From the NCBI GenBank assembly GCA_963822215.1, contig CAWGGX010000003.1, forward strand, positions 930,001 through 994,000: a DNA stretch of 64,000 nt, read 5' to 3'. Below are positions 26,582 to 35,627 of this stretch, in pieces; positions within the stretch are counted from its first letter, which is position 1, and each line of letters starts with the position of its first letter. Position numbers and translations under genes: made by a program. This DNA comes from Roseiarcus sp963822215 (GTDB taxonomy: Bacteria > Pseudomonadota > Alphaproteobacteria > Rhizobiales > Beijerinckiaceae). The notes under the pieces are model-generated. The model was given only the letters and a program-made list of their open reading frames with translations, ran no database searches and was not told the origin of the DNA.

Positions 26582-27425
26582 TCTCCTGAGACCTGCCGAC
26601 GCGCGGGCGTAAATCGAAGCGATCCGCGCGCCCCTGAAGAATCTCGAGCAGAATAAAATCGCCGACCAGGATCGGTTCGCGAGCGACCACAGCTTCGAGT
26701 TTATGTGTATCTTACGACGAAATTATGCGCATATCAGACCGAAAACGCAAACGCGACGGTGCCGCCAAAAAAGACGGCCGCTCTCGCGTCCGCCTTAGAG
26801 CATGATGATTTTTGGACGATTCCTGTGGCGCCCCCGCCCGACCGCTCGCATGGGGCGCCCCCAGAGCTTCGCCCCCGGGGCAGGCTCTTTCCCGCGTGGG
26901 GGAAGGGAATGCCGGCGACGCCTTGCAACCCGGCCGCGCCCGGTCCGGCGCCCTGGTTTTCGCCCGCCTGTTCTTTCCCTGATCCGCTCCGGAATGGCCT
27001 GATAAATCCCTGTTCCGGTCGTTTGAAATTCCCTGTTCCGCGCCCGCGCCAGCCCACAACCGATGGGTTGTATCACCATTAGCGCCATGACATTGCAGGG
27101 TTTTCTGGAACGAGCGCCGACCGCGGCGCAAAAAAATTCCCTGCTAGCAGGGAAATCGGATCCGCGGCGGCGGACCGGGAGCGAGATGTTTTTTGCCGGT
27201 CCGGAAGGGGATGGATCTCGGCGAACGGGTGGCGGGTTCGGTCTTGGGAGGCGGGTTTTGCAGAACAAGCCGGCGCCGTTGGAGCCTTTGCCCCCGAGGC
27301 AGCGCGCCAACCGCTCGCCGATTTCAGGACATGCGCGAACCCCAAATCATCCCGGCTCTAGAACGCCAATCCCCCGCCTCTGGCGATCTCGCGGGCCGCC
27401 AGAGGGAGGGAGTTTGCAGACGCTC
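26582..27425. other. Long gene-free region with dispersed repeats
   Basis: No gene is supported in these 844 bp. They contain a TTAGAGCATGATGATTTTT end at 26795-26813, like the ends of the small element at 55595-55778, and the long NREF-type repeat at 26898-27186. Short open frames here are products of the repeat. The sequence from 27190 to the fba stop shows nothing recognisable. Confidence 0.5.
26898..27186 (+). repeat. NREF-type intergenic repeat, copy 2
   Basis: A copy of about 289 bp shares long blocks with 46297-46556 and, inverted, with 54130-54420. Shared parts are a GGGAAGGGAAT start, GCCTGTTCTTTCCCTGATC, GAAATTCCCTGTTCCGCG and CCATGACATTGCAGG. It ends with an inverted repeat (TTCCCTGCT mirrored around CTAG at 27137-27154) beside a run of A residues. 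Translation of the minus strand gives NREF- and TGNF-like peptides. Confidence 0.75.
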
Positions 27426-28493
27426 TCAGCCGAACTTCGGATCGAGCTCGCCGCTGGCGTAGCGCTTGGCCATCTCGGGGAGCGGAATGATCTTCTTGAT
27501 CTTCGAGGCCTGGCCCGCGGTGTTGAACTCCTGAAAGCGCGCCTTGCAGACCTTGATCATCGCCTCCTGGGCGGGCTTCAGGTACTTGCGCGGATCGAAC
27601 TCTTCCGGGTGCTCCTGGAAGACCTTGCGGATCTGGCCGGTGATCGCCATGCGGTTGTCGGTGTCGATGTTGATCTTGCGCACGCCGTTCTTGATGCCGC
27701 GCTGGATCTCCTCGATCGGCACGCCGTATGTCTGGGGCATCTTGCCGCCGAACTTGTTGATGATGTCCTGAAGGTCCTGCGGGACCGAGGACGAGCCGTG
27801 CATGACGAGATGCGTGTTCGGCAGCTTCTTGTGGATCCGCTCGATGACGGTCATCGCCAGGATGTCGCCGGTCGGCTTGCGCGAGAACTTGTAGGCGCCG
27901 TGCGAGGTGCCCATGGCGATGGCGAGCGCGTCGACTTTGGTCTCGCGCACGAATTTCACCGCTTCGTCCGGGTTGGTCAGCAGCTGGTCATGGCTGAGCT
28001 TGCCCTCTGCGCCGTGGCCATCTTCCTTGTCGCCCGTCCCCGTCTCGAGAGAGCCGAGCACGCCGAGTTCGCCTTCGACGGACACGCCGCCGAGGTGGGC
28101 CATGTCGGCGACCTGCTTGGTGACGCCGACATTGTAGGTCCAGTCGGCCGGGGTCTTGCCATCGGACTTCAGCGAGCCGTCCATCATCACCGAGGTGAAG
28201 CCGGACTGCATCGCGGTGACGCAGGTCGCCGGGCCGTTGCCGTGGTCGAGATGCACGCAGATCGGAACCGCCGGATACATTTCGGTCAGCGCTTCCATCA
28301 TGTGGCGCAGCATGATGTCGTTGGCGTAGGAGCGCGCGCCGCGCGACGCCTGGATGATCACCGGCGCTTCGAGTTCGCTCGCCGCCGCGCCGATCGCCAG
28401 CGCCTGCTCCATGTTGTTGATGTTGAACGCCGGCACGCCGTAGTCGTTCTCGGCAGCGTGATCAAGCAGCTGCCGGAGTGTAATAACGGACAT
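27426..28493 (-). CDS. fba: Fructose-bisphosphate aldolase, class II
   Basis: This 355-residue zinc-dependent aldolase has the CbbA-type length. Metal ligands and active-site blocks are visible: CVHLDHGNGP, GSLETGTGDKEDGHGAEG and the HLVMHGSSSVP loop. AAGGAAGAAAAGAA precedes the ATG. It is the last gene of the minus-strand series tkt, gap, pgk, fba. It serves glycolysis, gluconeogenesis and, if present, the Calvin cycle. Confidence 0.95.
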   Translation of the reverse strand: MSVITLRQLLDHAAENDYGVPAFNINNMEQALAIGAAASELEAPVIIQASRGARSYANDIMLRHMMEALTEMYPAVPICVHLDHGNGPATCVTAMQSGFTSVMMDGSLKSDGKTPADWTYNVGVTKQVADMAHLGGVSVEGELGVLGSLETGTGDKEDGHGAEGKLSHDQLLTNPDEAVKFVRETKVDALAIAMGTSHGAYKFSRKPTGDILAMTVIERIHKKLPNTHLVMHGSSSVPQDLQDIINKFGGKMPQTYGVPIEEIQRGIKNGVRKINIDTDNRMAITGQIRKVFQEHPEEFDPRKYLKPAQEAMIKVCKARFQEFNTAGQASKIKKIIPLPEMAKRYASGELDPKFG

Positions 28494-28517
28494 TTCTTTT
28501 CTTCCTTGCCCTTTGGC

Positions 28518-29717
28518 TTACTTTGCGCGGAGCGCCTCGACGCCCGGAAGCGCCTTGCCCTCCATCCATTCCAGGAACGCTCCGCCAGCCGCGGAGACAT
28601 AGGTGAACTGACCGGCGACGCCGGCCGTGTTGAGCGCCGCGACGGTGTCGCCGCCGCCGGCGATCGCCTTGAGCTTGCCGTCGCGGGTGAGGAAGCCGAC
28701 CGTCTTGGCGATGCCGAACGTCGCCGCCTCGAACGGCGGCGTCTCGAATGCGCCGAACGGGCCGTTCCACACCAGCGTCTTCACCTTGCCGAGCGCCTCC
28801 TCGATCATCACGACCGACCGCGGCCCAATGTCGAGGATCATCTCGTCGTCGGCGACTTGGTCGACGTCGACCACCCGCACCGGCGCGTGCGCCTTGAACT
28901 CCTTGGCGACCACCACGTCGACCGGAAGGATGATGCGGCAGCCGGCCTTGTCCGCGTCCGCGATGATCGTGCGTGCGGTGTCGGCCATATCCTTCTCGCA
29001 CAGCGACTTGCCGACCGCCTTGCCGGCGGCGAACAGGAAGGTGTTGGCCATGCCGCCGCCGATGATCAGGACGTCGACCTTCTTGATCAGGTTGCCGAGC
29101 AGTTCGAGCTTGGTCGAGACCTTCGCGCCACCGACGATGGCGGCGACCGGGCGCTCCGGATTGCCGAGCGCGATCGTCAGCGCCTCGAGTTCGGCCTGCA
29201 TGGCGCGTCCGGCGAAGGCCGGCAGCTTGTGGGCGACGCCCTCGGTCGAGGCGTGCGCGCGGTGGGCGGCGGAAAACGCGTCGTTGACATAGAGGTCGCC
29301 GAGCTTGGCGAGCCCCTCGACGATGGCTGGATCGTTCTTCTCCTCGCCCTTGTAGAAGCGGGTGTTCTCGAGCAACAGGATGTCGCCGTCCTTCATCTTG
29401 GCGATGGCGTCGGCGGCAACGTCGCCGAGGCAATCGGCGGCGAAGCCGACCTTTCGTCCGATGACCGCGGCGACAGCCTCGGCGACTGGTCTCAGCGAAT
29501 CGGCCTCGGTGCGCTGCCCCTTCGGGCGTCCGAAATGGGCCAGCAGGATGACCTTGCCGCCCTTGTCGGCGATCTCGGTGATGGTCGAGGTGACGCGCTC
29601 GATGCGCGTCGTGTCGGTCACCTTGCCGTTCTCGGTCGGAACGTTGAGGTCGACTCTCAGGAGGACGCGCTTTCCGGCGACGTCAGCGTCGTCGAGCGTA
29701 CGGAATGGCTTGCTCAT
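28518..29717 (-). CDS. pgk: Phosphoglycerate kinase
   Basis: This 399-residue protein reads MSKPFRTLDDADVAGKRVLLRVDLNVP and has the family's RVDLNVP substrate loop, the VILLAHFGRPKG motif and the GGGDTVAAL nucleotide loop. GGGGAG lies before the ATG at 29717. The frame is open upstream but without family similarity. It catalyses the reversible transfer between 1,3-bisphosphoglycerate and ADP. It lies between gap and fba with short gaps, consistent with one operon. Confidence 0.95.
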   Translation of the reverse strand: MSKPFRTLDDADVAGKRVLLRVDLNVPTENGKVTDTTRIERVTSTITEIADKGGKVILLAHFGRPKGQRTEADSLRPVAEAVAAVIGRKVGFAADCLGDVAADAIAKMKDGDILLLENTRFYKGEEKNDPAIVEGLAKLGDLYVNDAFSAAHRAHASTEGVAHKLPAFAGRAMQAELEALTIALGNPERPVAAIVGGAKVSTKLELLGNLIKKVDVLIIGGGMANTFLFAAGKAVGKSLCEKDMADTARTIIADADKAGCRIILPVDVVVAKEFKAHAPVRVVDVDQVADDEMILDIGPRSVVMIEEALGKVKTLVWNGPFGAFETPPFEAATFGIAKTVGFLTRDGKLKAIAGGGDTVAALNTAGVAGQFTYVSAAGGAFLEWMEGKALPGVEALRAK

Positions 29718-29826
29718 GATCGCTCCCCTTGCAATCCAATGGGGTCGGGTGTTTTGCTCATGTCGGAGGGCCGCCGGGGCGAACCCCGGCGGCGAGCCGT
29801 CGTGTTTGACGCGGCCGTGAAGTCGC

Positions 29827-30837
29827 TCAGATGGTCTTGGCCAGCGCGACCGCCGTGTCGGACATGCGGTTCGAGAAGCCCCACTCGTTGTCATACCAGC
29901 TGAGGATTTGCACGAAGGTGCCGTCGATGACCTTGGTCTGGTCCATGTGGAAGATCGACGAACGGGCGTCGTGGTTGAAGTCGATCGAGACGTTGGGCTT
30001 GTCGGTGTAGCCGAGGATGCCCTTCAGCGGGCCGCCGTCAGCGGCCTTCTTGATCGCCTCGTTGATCTCTTCCTTGGTGGTCGCGCGCTTGGCGACGAAC
30101 TTGAGGTCGACGACCGACACGTTCGGCGTCGTGACGCGGATCGCCGAGCCGTCGAGCTTACCCTTGAGTTCCGGCAGCACGAGTTCGACGGCCTTGGCGG
30201 CGCCGGTCGTGGTCGGGATCATCGACAGCGCCGCAGCGCGGGCGCGATAGAGATCCTTGTGCAGCGTGTCGAGGGTCGGCTGGTCGCCCGTATAGGAGTG
30301 AATCGTCGTCATAAAGCCGTGCTCGATGCCGATGGCGTCGTTGAGCACTTTGGCGACCGGCGCGAGGCAGTTCGTCGTGCACGAGGCGTTCGACAGGACG
30401 AGGTGCTCTTTGGTGATCTTGTCGTGATTGACGCCATAGACCACCGTGAGGTCAGCGCCGTCGGAGGGGGCCGACACCAGCACGCGCTTGGCGCCCGCTG
30501 TGAGGTGGATTGCAGCCTTCTCCCGCGAGGTGAAGATGCCGGTGCACTCGAATGCGATGTCGACGCCGAGAGCCTTGTGTGGAAGTTCAGCAGGGTTCTT
30601 GATCGCTGTGCACTTGATCTTGTGGCCACCGACGTGGATCGTGTCGCCGTCAACGGTGACTTCGTGCGGGAAACGCCCGTGCACGCTGTCGAAGCGCAGT
30701 AGATGGGCGTTGGTTTCTACCGGCCCAAGGTCGTTGATCGAGACGACCTCGATGTCCTTGCGGCCGGACTCGATAAGCGCGCGCAGCACAAGGCGCCCGA
30801 TGCGGCCAAAGCCGTTAATCGCTACTTTCGTGACCAT
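29827..30837 (-). CDS. gap: Glyceraldehyde-3-phosphate dehydrogenase
   Basis: This 336-residue enzyme has the NAD-binding INGFGRIGRLVLRA start, the catalytic cysteine in SNASCTTNCLAP and the conserved WYDNEWGFSNRM near the end. AAGGAGAACTATCG is an excellent ribosome-binding site. It acts with pgk downstream and transketolase upstream in the same minus-strand gene series. Confidence 0.95.
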   Translation of the reverse strand: MVTKVAINGFGRIGRLVLRALIESGRKDIEVVSINDLGPVETNAHLLRFDSVHGRFPHEVTVDGDTIHVGGHKIKCTAIKNPAELPHKALGVDIAFECTGIFTSREKAAIHLTAGAKRVLVSAPSDGADLTVVYGVNHDKITKEHLVLSNASCTTNCLAPVAKVLNDAIGIEHGFMTTIHSYTGDQPTLDTLHKDLYRARAAALSMIPTTTGAAKAVELVLPELKGKLDGSAIRVTTPNVSVVDLKFVAKRATTKEEINEAIKKAADGGPLKGILGYTDKPNVSIDFNHDARSSIFHMDQTKVIDGTFVQILSWYDNEWGFSNRMSDTAVALAKTI

Positions 30838-30994
30838 CGATAGTTCTCCTTGGTCCCCGCCGGTTGCTCGCGGTCCGCGGGACCCGCTTCATTGATACGA
30901 CCGCTTGATTTAATCGAGCGCTACATGCGCCTTGATTGATCTAAAGTCTACCGGCTCGGAAGCAAATGCGACAATTCGCCTTCGGGATGAGACC

Positions 30995-32989
30995 TCACGG
31001 CTTGAGGCGCGCCGCGGCCGCGTCCGCCACGGCTTCCGGCGTGATGTGGAAGAACTGATAGACCGCCTTGTAGGGCCCGCTCTCGCCAAAGCCGCTCATG
31101 CCGATGAACGGGCCGTCGCCGATGATCGCATCCCAACCGAACCGGACCGCCGCCTCGACCGCGACCTTGACCTTGGCGGCGCCGATCACGGATTTCCGGT
31201 AGTCCTCCGGCTGGTCGAAGAAGGCGTCCATGCATGGAACCGAGACCACGCGCGCGGCGATCCCCTTGCCCTTCAGGATCTGCTGGGCGGCGACCGCGAG
31301 CGACACCTCGGAACCGGAAGCGAAGATCGAGACGACCGCTTCGCCTTCCGCCGGCGCAATCTCGTAGGCGCCGCGGGCGCAGAGATTGTCCGCGATATGG
31401 ACCTTGCGCAGCGCCGGCAGGTTCTGCCGGGTGAGGGCGATGATCGAAGGCGAATGCTCGCGCTTTAGAGCCACCTGCCAGCACTCGACCGTCTCGACGC
31501 TGTCGGCCGGCCGCCACAGATACATGTTCGGCATCGCCCGAAGCGACGCGAGATGCTCGATCGGCTGGTGAGTCGGGCCGTCCTCGCCGAGACCGATCGA
31601 GTCGTGGGTGAAGACATGCACGACGCGGATCTTCATTAGCGCGGCGATGCGGAGCGCCGGCCTGGCGTAGTCCGTGAAACACAGAAACGAGGAGCCCGAT
31701 GGAATAAACCCGCCGTGCACGGAGATGCCGTTGCACGCCGCCGACATCCCGTGTTCGCGGATGCCCCAGTGAATGTAGCGGCCCGTGAAGTCGTCGGGGC
31801 TGATTTCCTTGGTCGCGGCGACCTTAGTGTTGTTGGAGGGCGTGAGGTCCGCCGAACCCGTGACGAGTTCCGGCACAGCCGGCGCGATGACATTGAGCGC
31901 CGCCTCGCCCGCCTTGCGCGTGGCGATCTCTGGCGCCTGTTCCGCGAGCTGACGCTTGTAGGCGTCGATTACGCTGTCGAGGTCCTTGGGCAGTTCGCCG
32001 CGTATCCGCCGCTCGAACTCGTTCCGCCGCACCGGGTCGAGCTCCGCGAGCCTTTTCTGCCAGGCCTCGCGCTGGGGCGCGCCGCGCGCGCCCGCGTCCC
32101 GCCACGCCGCAAGCACGTCGTCCGGGATCACGAACGGATCGTACGGCCAGCTCAGGTTCTTCCGCGCGCCCGCGATCTCGGCCGCGCCGGCCGCCTCGCC
32201 GTGCGCCTTGTTCGTTCCCTGCTTGGTCGGGAGACCGAAGCCGATCGTCGTCTTGCAGGCGATCATCGTCGGCTTGTCGGAGCTCTGCGCGGCGCGCACC
32301 GCGCTCAAGATCGCGGTGGTGTCCCGTCCGTCGATGTGGCTCGCATTCCAGCCGGCCGCCTGGAAGCGTGCAACTTGATCGACATTGTCGTTGAGGACGG
32401 AAACCCTCCCATCGATCGAAACGTCATTGTTGTCCCAAAACACGATGAGCTTGGAAAGCCTGTAGTGGCCGGCGATGGCGATGGCCTCGTGGCTGACGCC
32501 TTCCATGAGATCGCCATCCGAGGCGAGCACATAAGTGAGATGATCGACGACGGACGGGAATTGCGCCGCCATCATCCGCTCGGCGAGCGCCATGCCGACC
32601 GCAGTCGAGATCCCCTGCCCGAGCGGACCGGTCGTCGTTTCCACACCCGGCGCGTGACCGTACTCGGGATGCCCGGGCGTCCTGGACCCGACCTGGCGGA
32701 ACGCCTCCAGATCCTCGATGGTCAGGCCTTTGTCGCCGCCGACGCCCGTCAGATAGAGGAGCGCATAGAGCAGCATCGAGCCGTGGCCGCCCGACAGCAC
32801 GAACCGGTCCCGGTCCGGCCAGTGCGGATCCGCGGCGTCGAACTTGAGGACGTCGCGAAAAAGCACGGTCGCGACGTCGGCCATGCCCATCGGCAGACCG
32901 GGGTGTCCGCTCTTGGCTTTTTCCACCGCGTCCACAGCGAGGAAACGGATCGCATTGGCCATGAAATCGTGTGTCGGACTCGTCGCCAT
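30995..32989 (-). CDS. tkt: Transketolase
   Basis: This 664-residue thiamine-diphosphate enzyme begins MATSPTHDFMANAIRFLAVDAVEKAKSGHPG. Signatures include GHPGLPMGMADVA, ASDGDLMEGVSHEA for TPP and magnesium, and EDGPTHQPIEHLASLRAMPN. The ATG at 32989 follows GGAGAGCCACG; the longer open frame upstream is rejected. It exchanges two-carbon units in the pentose phosphate and Calvin cycles and heads the tkt-gap-pgk-fba series. DUF4164 and zapA diverge from it, an arrangement common in rhizobia. Confidence 0.95.
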   Translation of the reverse strand: MATSPTHDFMANAIRFLAVDAVEKAKSGHPGLPMGMADVATVLFRDVLKFDAADPHWPDRDRFVLSGGHGSMLLYALLYLTGVGGDKGLTIEDLEAFRQVGSRTPGHPEYGHAPGVETTTGPLGQGISTAVGMALAERMMAAQFPSVVDHLTYVLASDGDLMEGVSHEAIAIAGHYRLSKLIVFWDNNDVSIDGRVSVLNDNVDQVARFQAAGWNASHIDGRDTTAILSAVRAAQSSDKPTMIACKTTIGFGLPTKQGTNKAHGEAAGAAEIAGARKNLSWPYDPFVIPDDVLAAWRDAGARGAPQREAWQKRLAELDPVRRNEFERRIRGELPKDLDSVIDAYKRQLAEQAPEIATRKAGEAALNVIAPAVPELVTGSADLTPSNNTKVAATKEISPDDFTGRYIHWGIREHGMSAACNGISVHGGFIPSGSSFLCFTDYARPALRIAALMKIRVVHVFTHDSIGLGEDGPTHQPIEHLASLRAMPNMYLWRPADSVETVECWQVALKREHSPSIIALTRQNLPALRKVHIADNLCARGAYEIAPAEGEAVVSIFASGSEVSLAVAAQQILKGKGIAARVVSVPCMDAFFDQPEDYRKSVIGAAKVKVAVEAAVRFGWDAIIGDGPFIGMSGFGESGPYKAVYQFFHITPEAVADAAAARLKP

Positions 32990-33138
32990 CGTGGCTCTCC
33001 TGGTGCCTTGGTTGCGTTGAATGAGCGCCCGCTGAGGAAGCGCTTCCGGTCCGGCTACGATCACTAGCCTTTCGGCGGGCCGACCGCAATTCGGTCTCGT
33101 TGCGACTCGTTCAAGCATCGCGTAAACAAAGTGTCGCA

Positions 33139-33441
33139 ATGGATGGAAGCGAAACCTCCTTGGACAATCTCGACCGGTCCTTGACCCGGCTCGCCGCGGC
33201 CGTCGGCTTGCTTGAAAGAGCGGCCGAGCGGCGGATGCGCCACGATGAGGCGCGCGCCAACGCCGAGGAGGAGTTCGCCCTGATGCAGGACGACCGCTCG
33301 CGCCTGGCCGTCGAACTCGACGCTGCGCTTGACCGCTCGCGGGCGCTCGACGCCGCCAGCGTCGAGGCCGGCGCATGGCTCGCCCGCGCGGCCCAGACGA
33401 TCGCGCGGGTCATCGATCGCCTGGATCCGCCGGCGGACTAA
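33139..33441 (+). CDS. DUF4164 coiled-coil protein
   Basis: A 100-residue, almost entirely helical and charged protein (MDGSETSLDNLDRSLTRLAAAVGLLE, then ERRMRHDEARANAEEEF) predicts a coiled coil. This matches DUF4164, which in Hyphomicrobiales sits immediately before zapA. A role with ZapA in cell division is likely but not established. The upstream in-frame start at 33100 lacks support. Divergent from tkt. Confidence 0.75.
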   Translation: MDGSETSLDNLDRSLTRLAAAVGLLERAAERRMRHDEARANAEEEFALMQDDRSRLAVELDAALDRSRALDAASVEAGAWLARAAQTIARVIDRLDPPAD

Positions 33442-33473
33442 CCCGAAGGTCCCTCGAGAGAAAGGGTCGCGCC

Positions 33474-33809
33474 ATGGCGCAGGTTTCGGTGACGATCGAC
33501 AACCGCAAGTATCGCCTCGCCTGCAACGAGGGCGAGGAGGCCAAGCTCGAGCAGATCGCCGGCATGGTCGACGAGAAGATCAACGAATTGCGCCGCGCCT
33601 TCGGCGAGATCGGCGACCAGCGGCTCGTGGTCATGGCGGCGCTCACTTTCGCCGACCAGCTGGCCGAGGCGCGCGAGGCGGCCGCGTCCGAGCGCGAGCA
33701 GGCCCAGGGCGACGCGACCCGCGCCGAGGCGATCGCCGCCACGCTGGACGGGCTTGGGGCGCGAATCGAGGATTTGGCCGCGCGGCTCGCGGGCGGCGCC
33801 GAGGGTTGA
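33474..33809 (+). CDS. zapA: Cell division protein ZapA
   Basis: An 111-residue protein starts MAQVSVTIDNRKYRLACNEGEEAKLEQIAGMVDEKI, the ZapA head domain, followed by a coiled-coil tail. ZapA cross-links FtsZ filaments at the division ring in the cytoplasm. AAAGGGTCGCC precedes the ATG. It follows DUF4164 by 32 bp, so the two are likely cotranscribed. The 6S RNA gene that often follows zapA in alphaproteobacteria was looked for and not recognised. Confidence 0.88.
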   Translation: MAQVSVTIDNRKYRLACNEGEEAKLEQIAGMVDEKINELRRAFGEIGDQRLVVMAALTFADQLAEAREAAASEREQAQGDATRAEAIAATLDGLGARIEDLAARLAGGAEG

Positions 33810-33838
33810 AGATTCGAATGGCGGCGTTCCGCCGCTCA

Positions 33839-33859
33839 GGGCGCGCGAGACGCGCGCCC
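33839..33859. repeat. GAGA-loop hairpin after zapA
   Basis: GGGCGCGCG and CGCGCGCCC pair perfectly around AGA. A second stem (CCGGCG-CAAG-CGCCGG) follows near 33877-33892. Together they may end zapA transcription. The first stem belongs to the same GCGAGACGC-type family as 22814-22863 and 37127-37190. Confidence 0.5.
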
Positions 33860-33940
33860 GTCGCGGCCTCGCTGGTCCGGCGCAAGCGCCGGCCGTCATC
33901 GCAAACGAAGCAAAGTCCATCTTTGCGCGCGGAGCGACGC

Positions 33941-34483
33941 CTAAACTCCGTTCGGGAGTTTCGAACGCATCATCTCCCGCCTGTCGAACCTGCGCCCATC
34001 GGCGATAAACGAGCCGTCCCCAACGGCGTGGATCATCCGTTTTTCCTTGTGGGAGCCGTCGTAGTGCGCGGCGACGCCTTCGAGCACGACGATGCCCTGT
34101 CGTTCGATGATATCAATGACCCGACATTCGATATTGGCGAGGCACCCCTCGATCAGCGGCGGCCGGACGCGTTCGGCCTTGGCCCGGGTCAATCCGAACT
34201 TCTCGAACTTGTCGGTATCTCTTCCTGAGCAGGTTCCTACGGCGACGACCGTATTCAAGAGGTCAACCGCCGGAATCGCCAGCACACACTCCCTCGAATG
34301 CTGAAGCGCCCCATAAGAATAGTTCCAGGGTCCGGTAGCCAGCGCGAATGAGGCGGAAAAGTCCAACACCATGGTCCACGAAACGGTCATGACGTTATCT
34401 TTTTGACCGTCGTTCGTCGTGACCAGGACAACCGGCCCCGGTTCGATCAGCGTGAACGCTTTGCTCAGCGGGAGATTCTCCAT
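33941..34483 (-). CDS. Flavin reductase-like domain protein
   Basis: A 180-residue FMN-binding split-barrel protein starts MENLPLSKAFTLIEPGPVVLVTTNDGQKDNVMTVSWTMVLDF, typical of the flavin reductase family that supplies reduced flavin or acts as a small oxidoreductase. No partner monooxygenase lies beside it. It is convergent with zapA and preceded by an SDR gene on the same strand 134 bp away. Confidence 0.8.
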   Translation of the reverse strand: MENLPLSKAFTLIEPGPVVLVTTNDGQKDNVMTVSWTMVLDFSASFALATGPWNYSYGALQHSRECVLAIPAVDLLNTVVAVGTCSGRDTDKFEKFGLTRAKAERVRPPLIEGCLANIECRVIDIIERQGIVVLEGVAAHYDGSHKEKRMIHAVGDGSFIADGRRFDRREMMRSKLPNGV

Positions 34484-34617
34484 GCGCGCCTCCGTCTGCA
34501 GGAGCTGGCGTTATACACGGGACGACGCGCCTCGCCGCGCACGTCCGCGGTTATCCACTCCGACGATGGTTTCGTCGCAATCGACGACCGACCGGGCCCA
34601 TCGACGGCAGGCCGCAG

Positions 34618-35478
34618 CTATTTTGCCGGCGCGCGTTCGGCGAATTCGGCGAAGGCGGCCTTGTAGTCCGGATGCCAGCGCGACAGCGGCGGCCGGTTCT
34701 CTACGATGTCGCCCGCCGCCCACAAGATCCGCCGGGCGTCGTCCTCGCGGCTGACCTCGTTGTCCGGACACAGGATATAGAAGTCGCCCTCCGACATCCG
34801 CTCGATCAGGAAATCGGCGACCTGAGCCGCCGTCCACGCGCCCGCCGGCTTCTCGCCGCCGCCCGGCCGGGTCATCCCGGTGAAGGTGAAGCCGGGGATC
34901 AGAAGATGCGCGCTGACCTTGCAGCCTTCGAGGGTGCGCAATTCGTAGGCGAGCGCCTCGGTCGCGACCTTCACGCCGGCCTTCGACACGTTGTAGGCCG
35001 CGTCTCCCGGCGGACAGGTGATGCCCTGCTTGGAGCCGGTGCTGACGATCGCCGCCGGGGTCCCTTGCTTGATCATCGCCGGGGCGAAGACGTTGATGCC
35101 GTGGACGACGCCCCACAGGTTGACGTCGATGAGCCGTCGCCATTTGGCGAGGTCGCCGAGCACGCCGCCCCCGCCGCCGATTCCGGCGTTGTTCATCAGG
35201 ACGGCGACCTCGCCGAAGTCCTCGTAGGCGAGGTCCCGCAGCCGCTCGACGTCTTTGCGGTCGCTGACGTCGACGACGCAGAGGCGCACGCGGCACTTGT
35301 CGGCTGCGGCCGCCACGATACGAGCCTCGGCGTTTTCGAGCGCAGCCGCGTTCGCGTCGGCCAGCATGACATTCATGCCGAGGCGGACGAAGGCTTCCGC
35401 CGCGGCGAGGCCGATGCCGCTCGCCGCGCCGGTGATGACAGCGACGCGGCCGGGTTGAAGGGCGGGATGGAGGGGCAT
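34618..35478 (-). CDS. Short-chain dehydrogenase/reductase
   Basis: A 286-residue classical SDR. The cofactor loop TGAASGIGLAAAEAF lies near the N-terminus, NNAG follows, then the catalytic YNVSK. The C-terminus extends beyond the usual 250 residues. The start at 35478 (MPLHPALQPGRVAVITG) puts the Rossmann strand at the expected distance. Substrate is unknown. The L,D-transpeptidase gene diverges upstream. Confidence 0.85.
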   Translation of the reverse strand: MPLHPALQPGRVAVITGAASGIGLAAAEAFVRLGMNVMLADANAAALENAEARIVAAAADKCRVRLCVVDVSDRKDVERLRDLAYEDFGEVAVLMNNAGIGGGGGVLGDLAKWRRLIDVNLWGVVHGINVFAPAMIKQGTPAAIVSTGSKQGITCPPGDAAYNVSKAGVKVATEALAYELRTLEGCKVSAHLLIPGFTFTGMTRPGGGEKPAGAWTAAQVADFLIERMSEGDFYILCPDNEVSREDDARRILWAAGDIVENRPPLSRWHPDYKAAFAEFAERAPAK

Positions 35479-35627
35479 GAATGGGATCCTTGCTGAATTG
35501 GCGCCGCTTTGACGTGCGTCCTGGGGCGCCCTGTGTCCGAAACGGAATTGACCTTCGTCAATTTGCCGCAATCCTTTTCGATGTCCAGGTCCTCGTCCTC
35601 GACCGGTCAACGAAGCGGAAGCCCGTC

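Noticed and set aside
26705..27310. Several frames of 100-170 codons
   Set aside because: They are translations of the dispersed NREF-type repeat and recur with other copies, so they are not genes.
27063..29903. A plus-strand open frame of 946 codons across fba and pgk
   Set aside because: It is antisense to two unmistakable genes and has the Arg/Asp/Val/Gly-rich composition of a GC-rich shadow frame. The same applies to the long antisense frames over xfp (5250-6989), leuA (36703-38622) and tkt (31715-33067).
33810..33940. 6S RNA gene after zapA
   Set aside because: The position is right, but I see only GC hairpins and not the long, bulged stem expected. Without a covariance search it is not supported.
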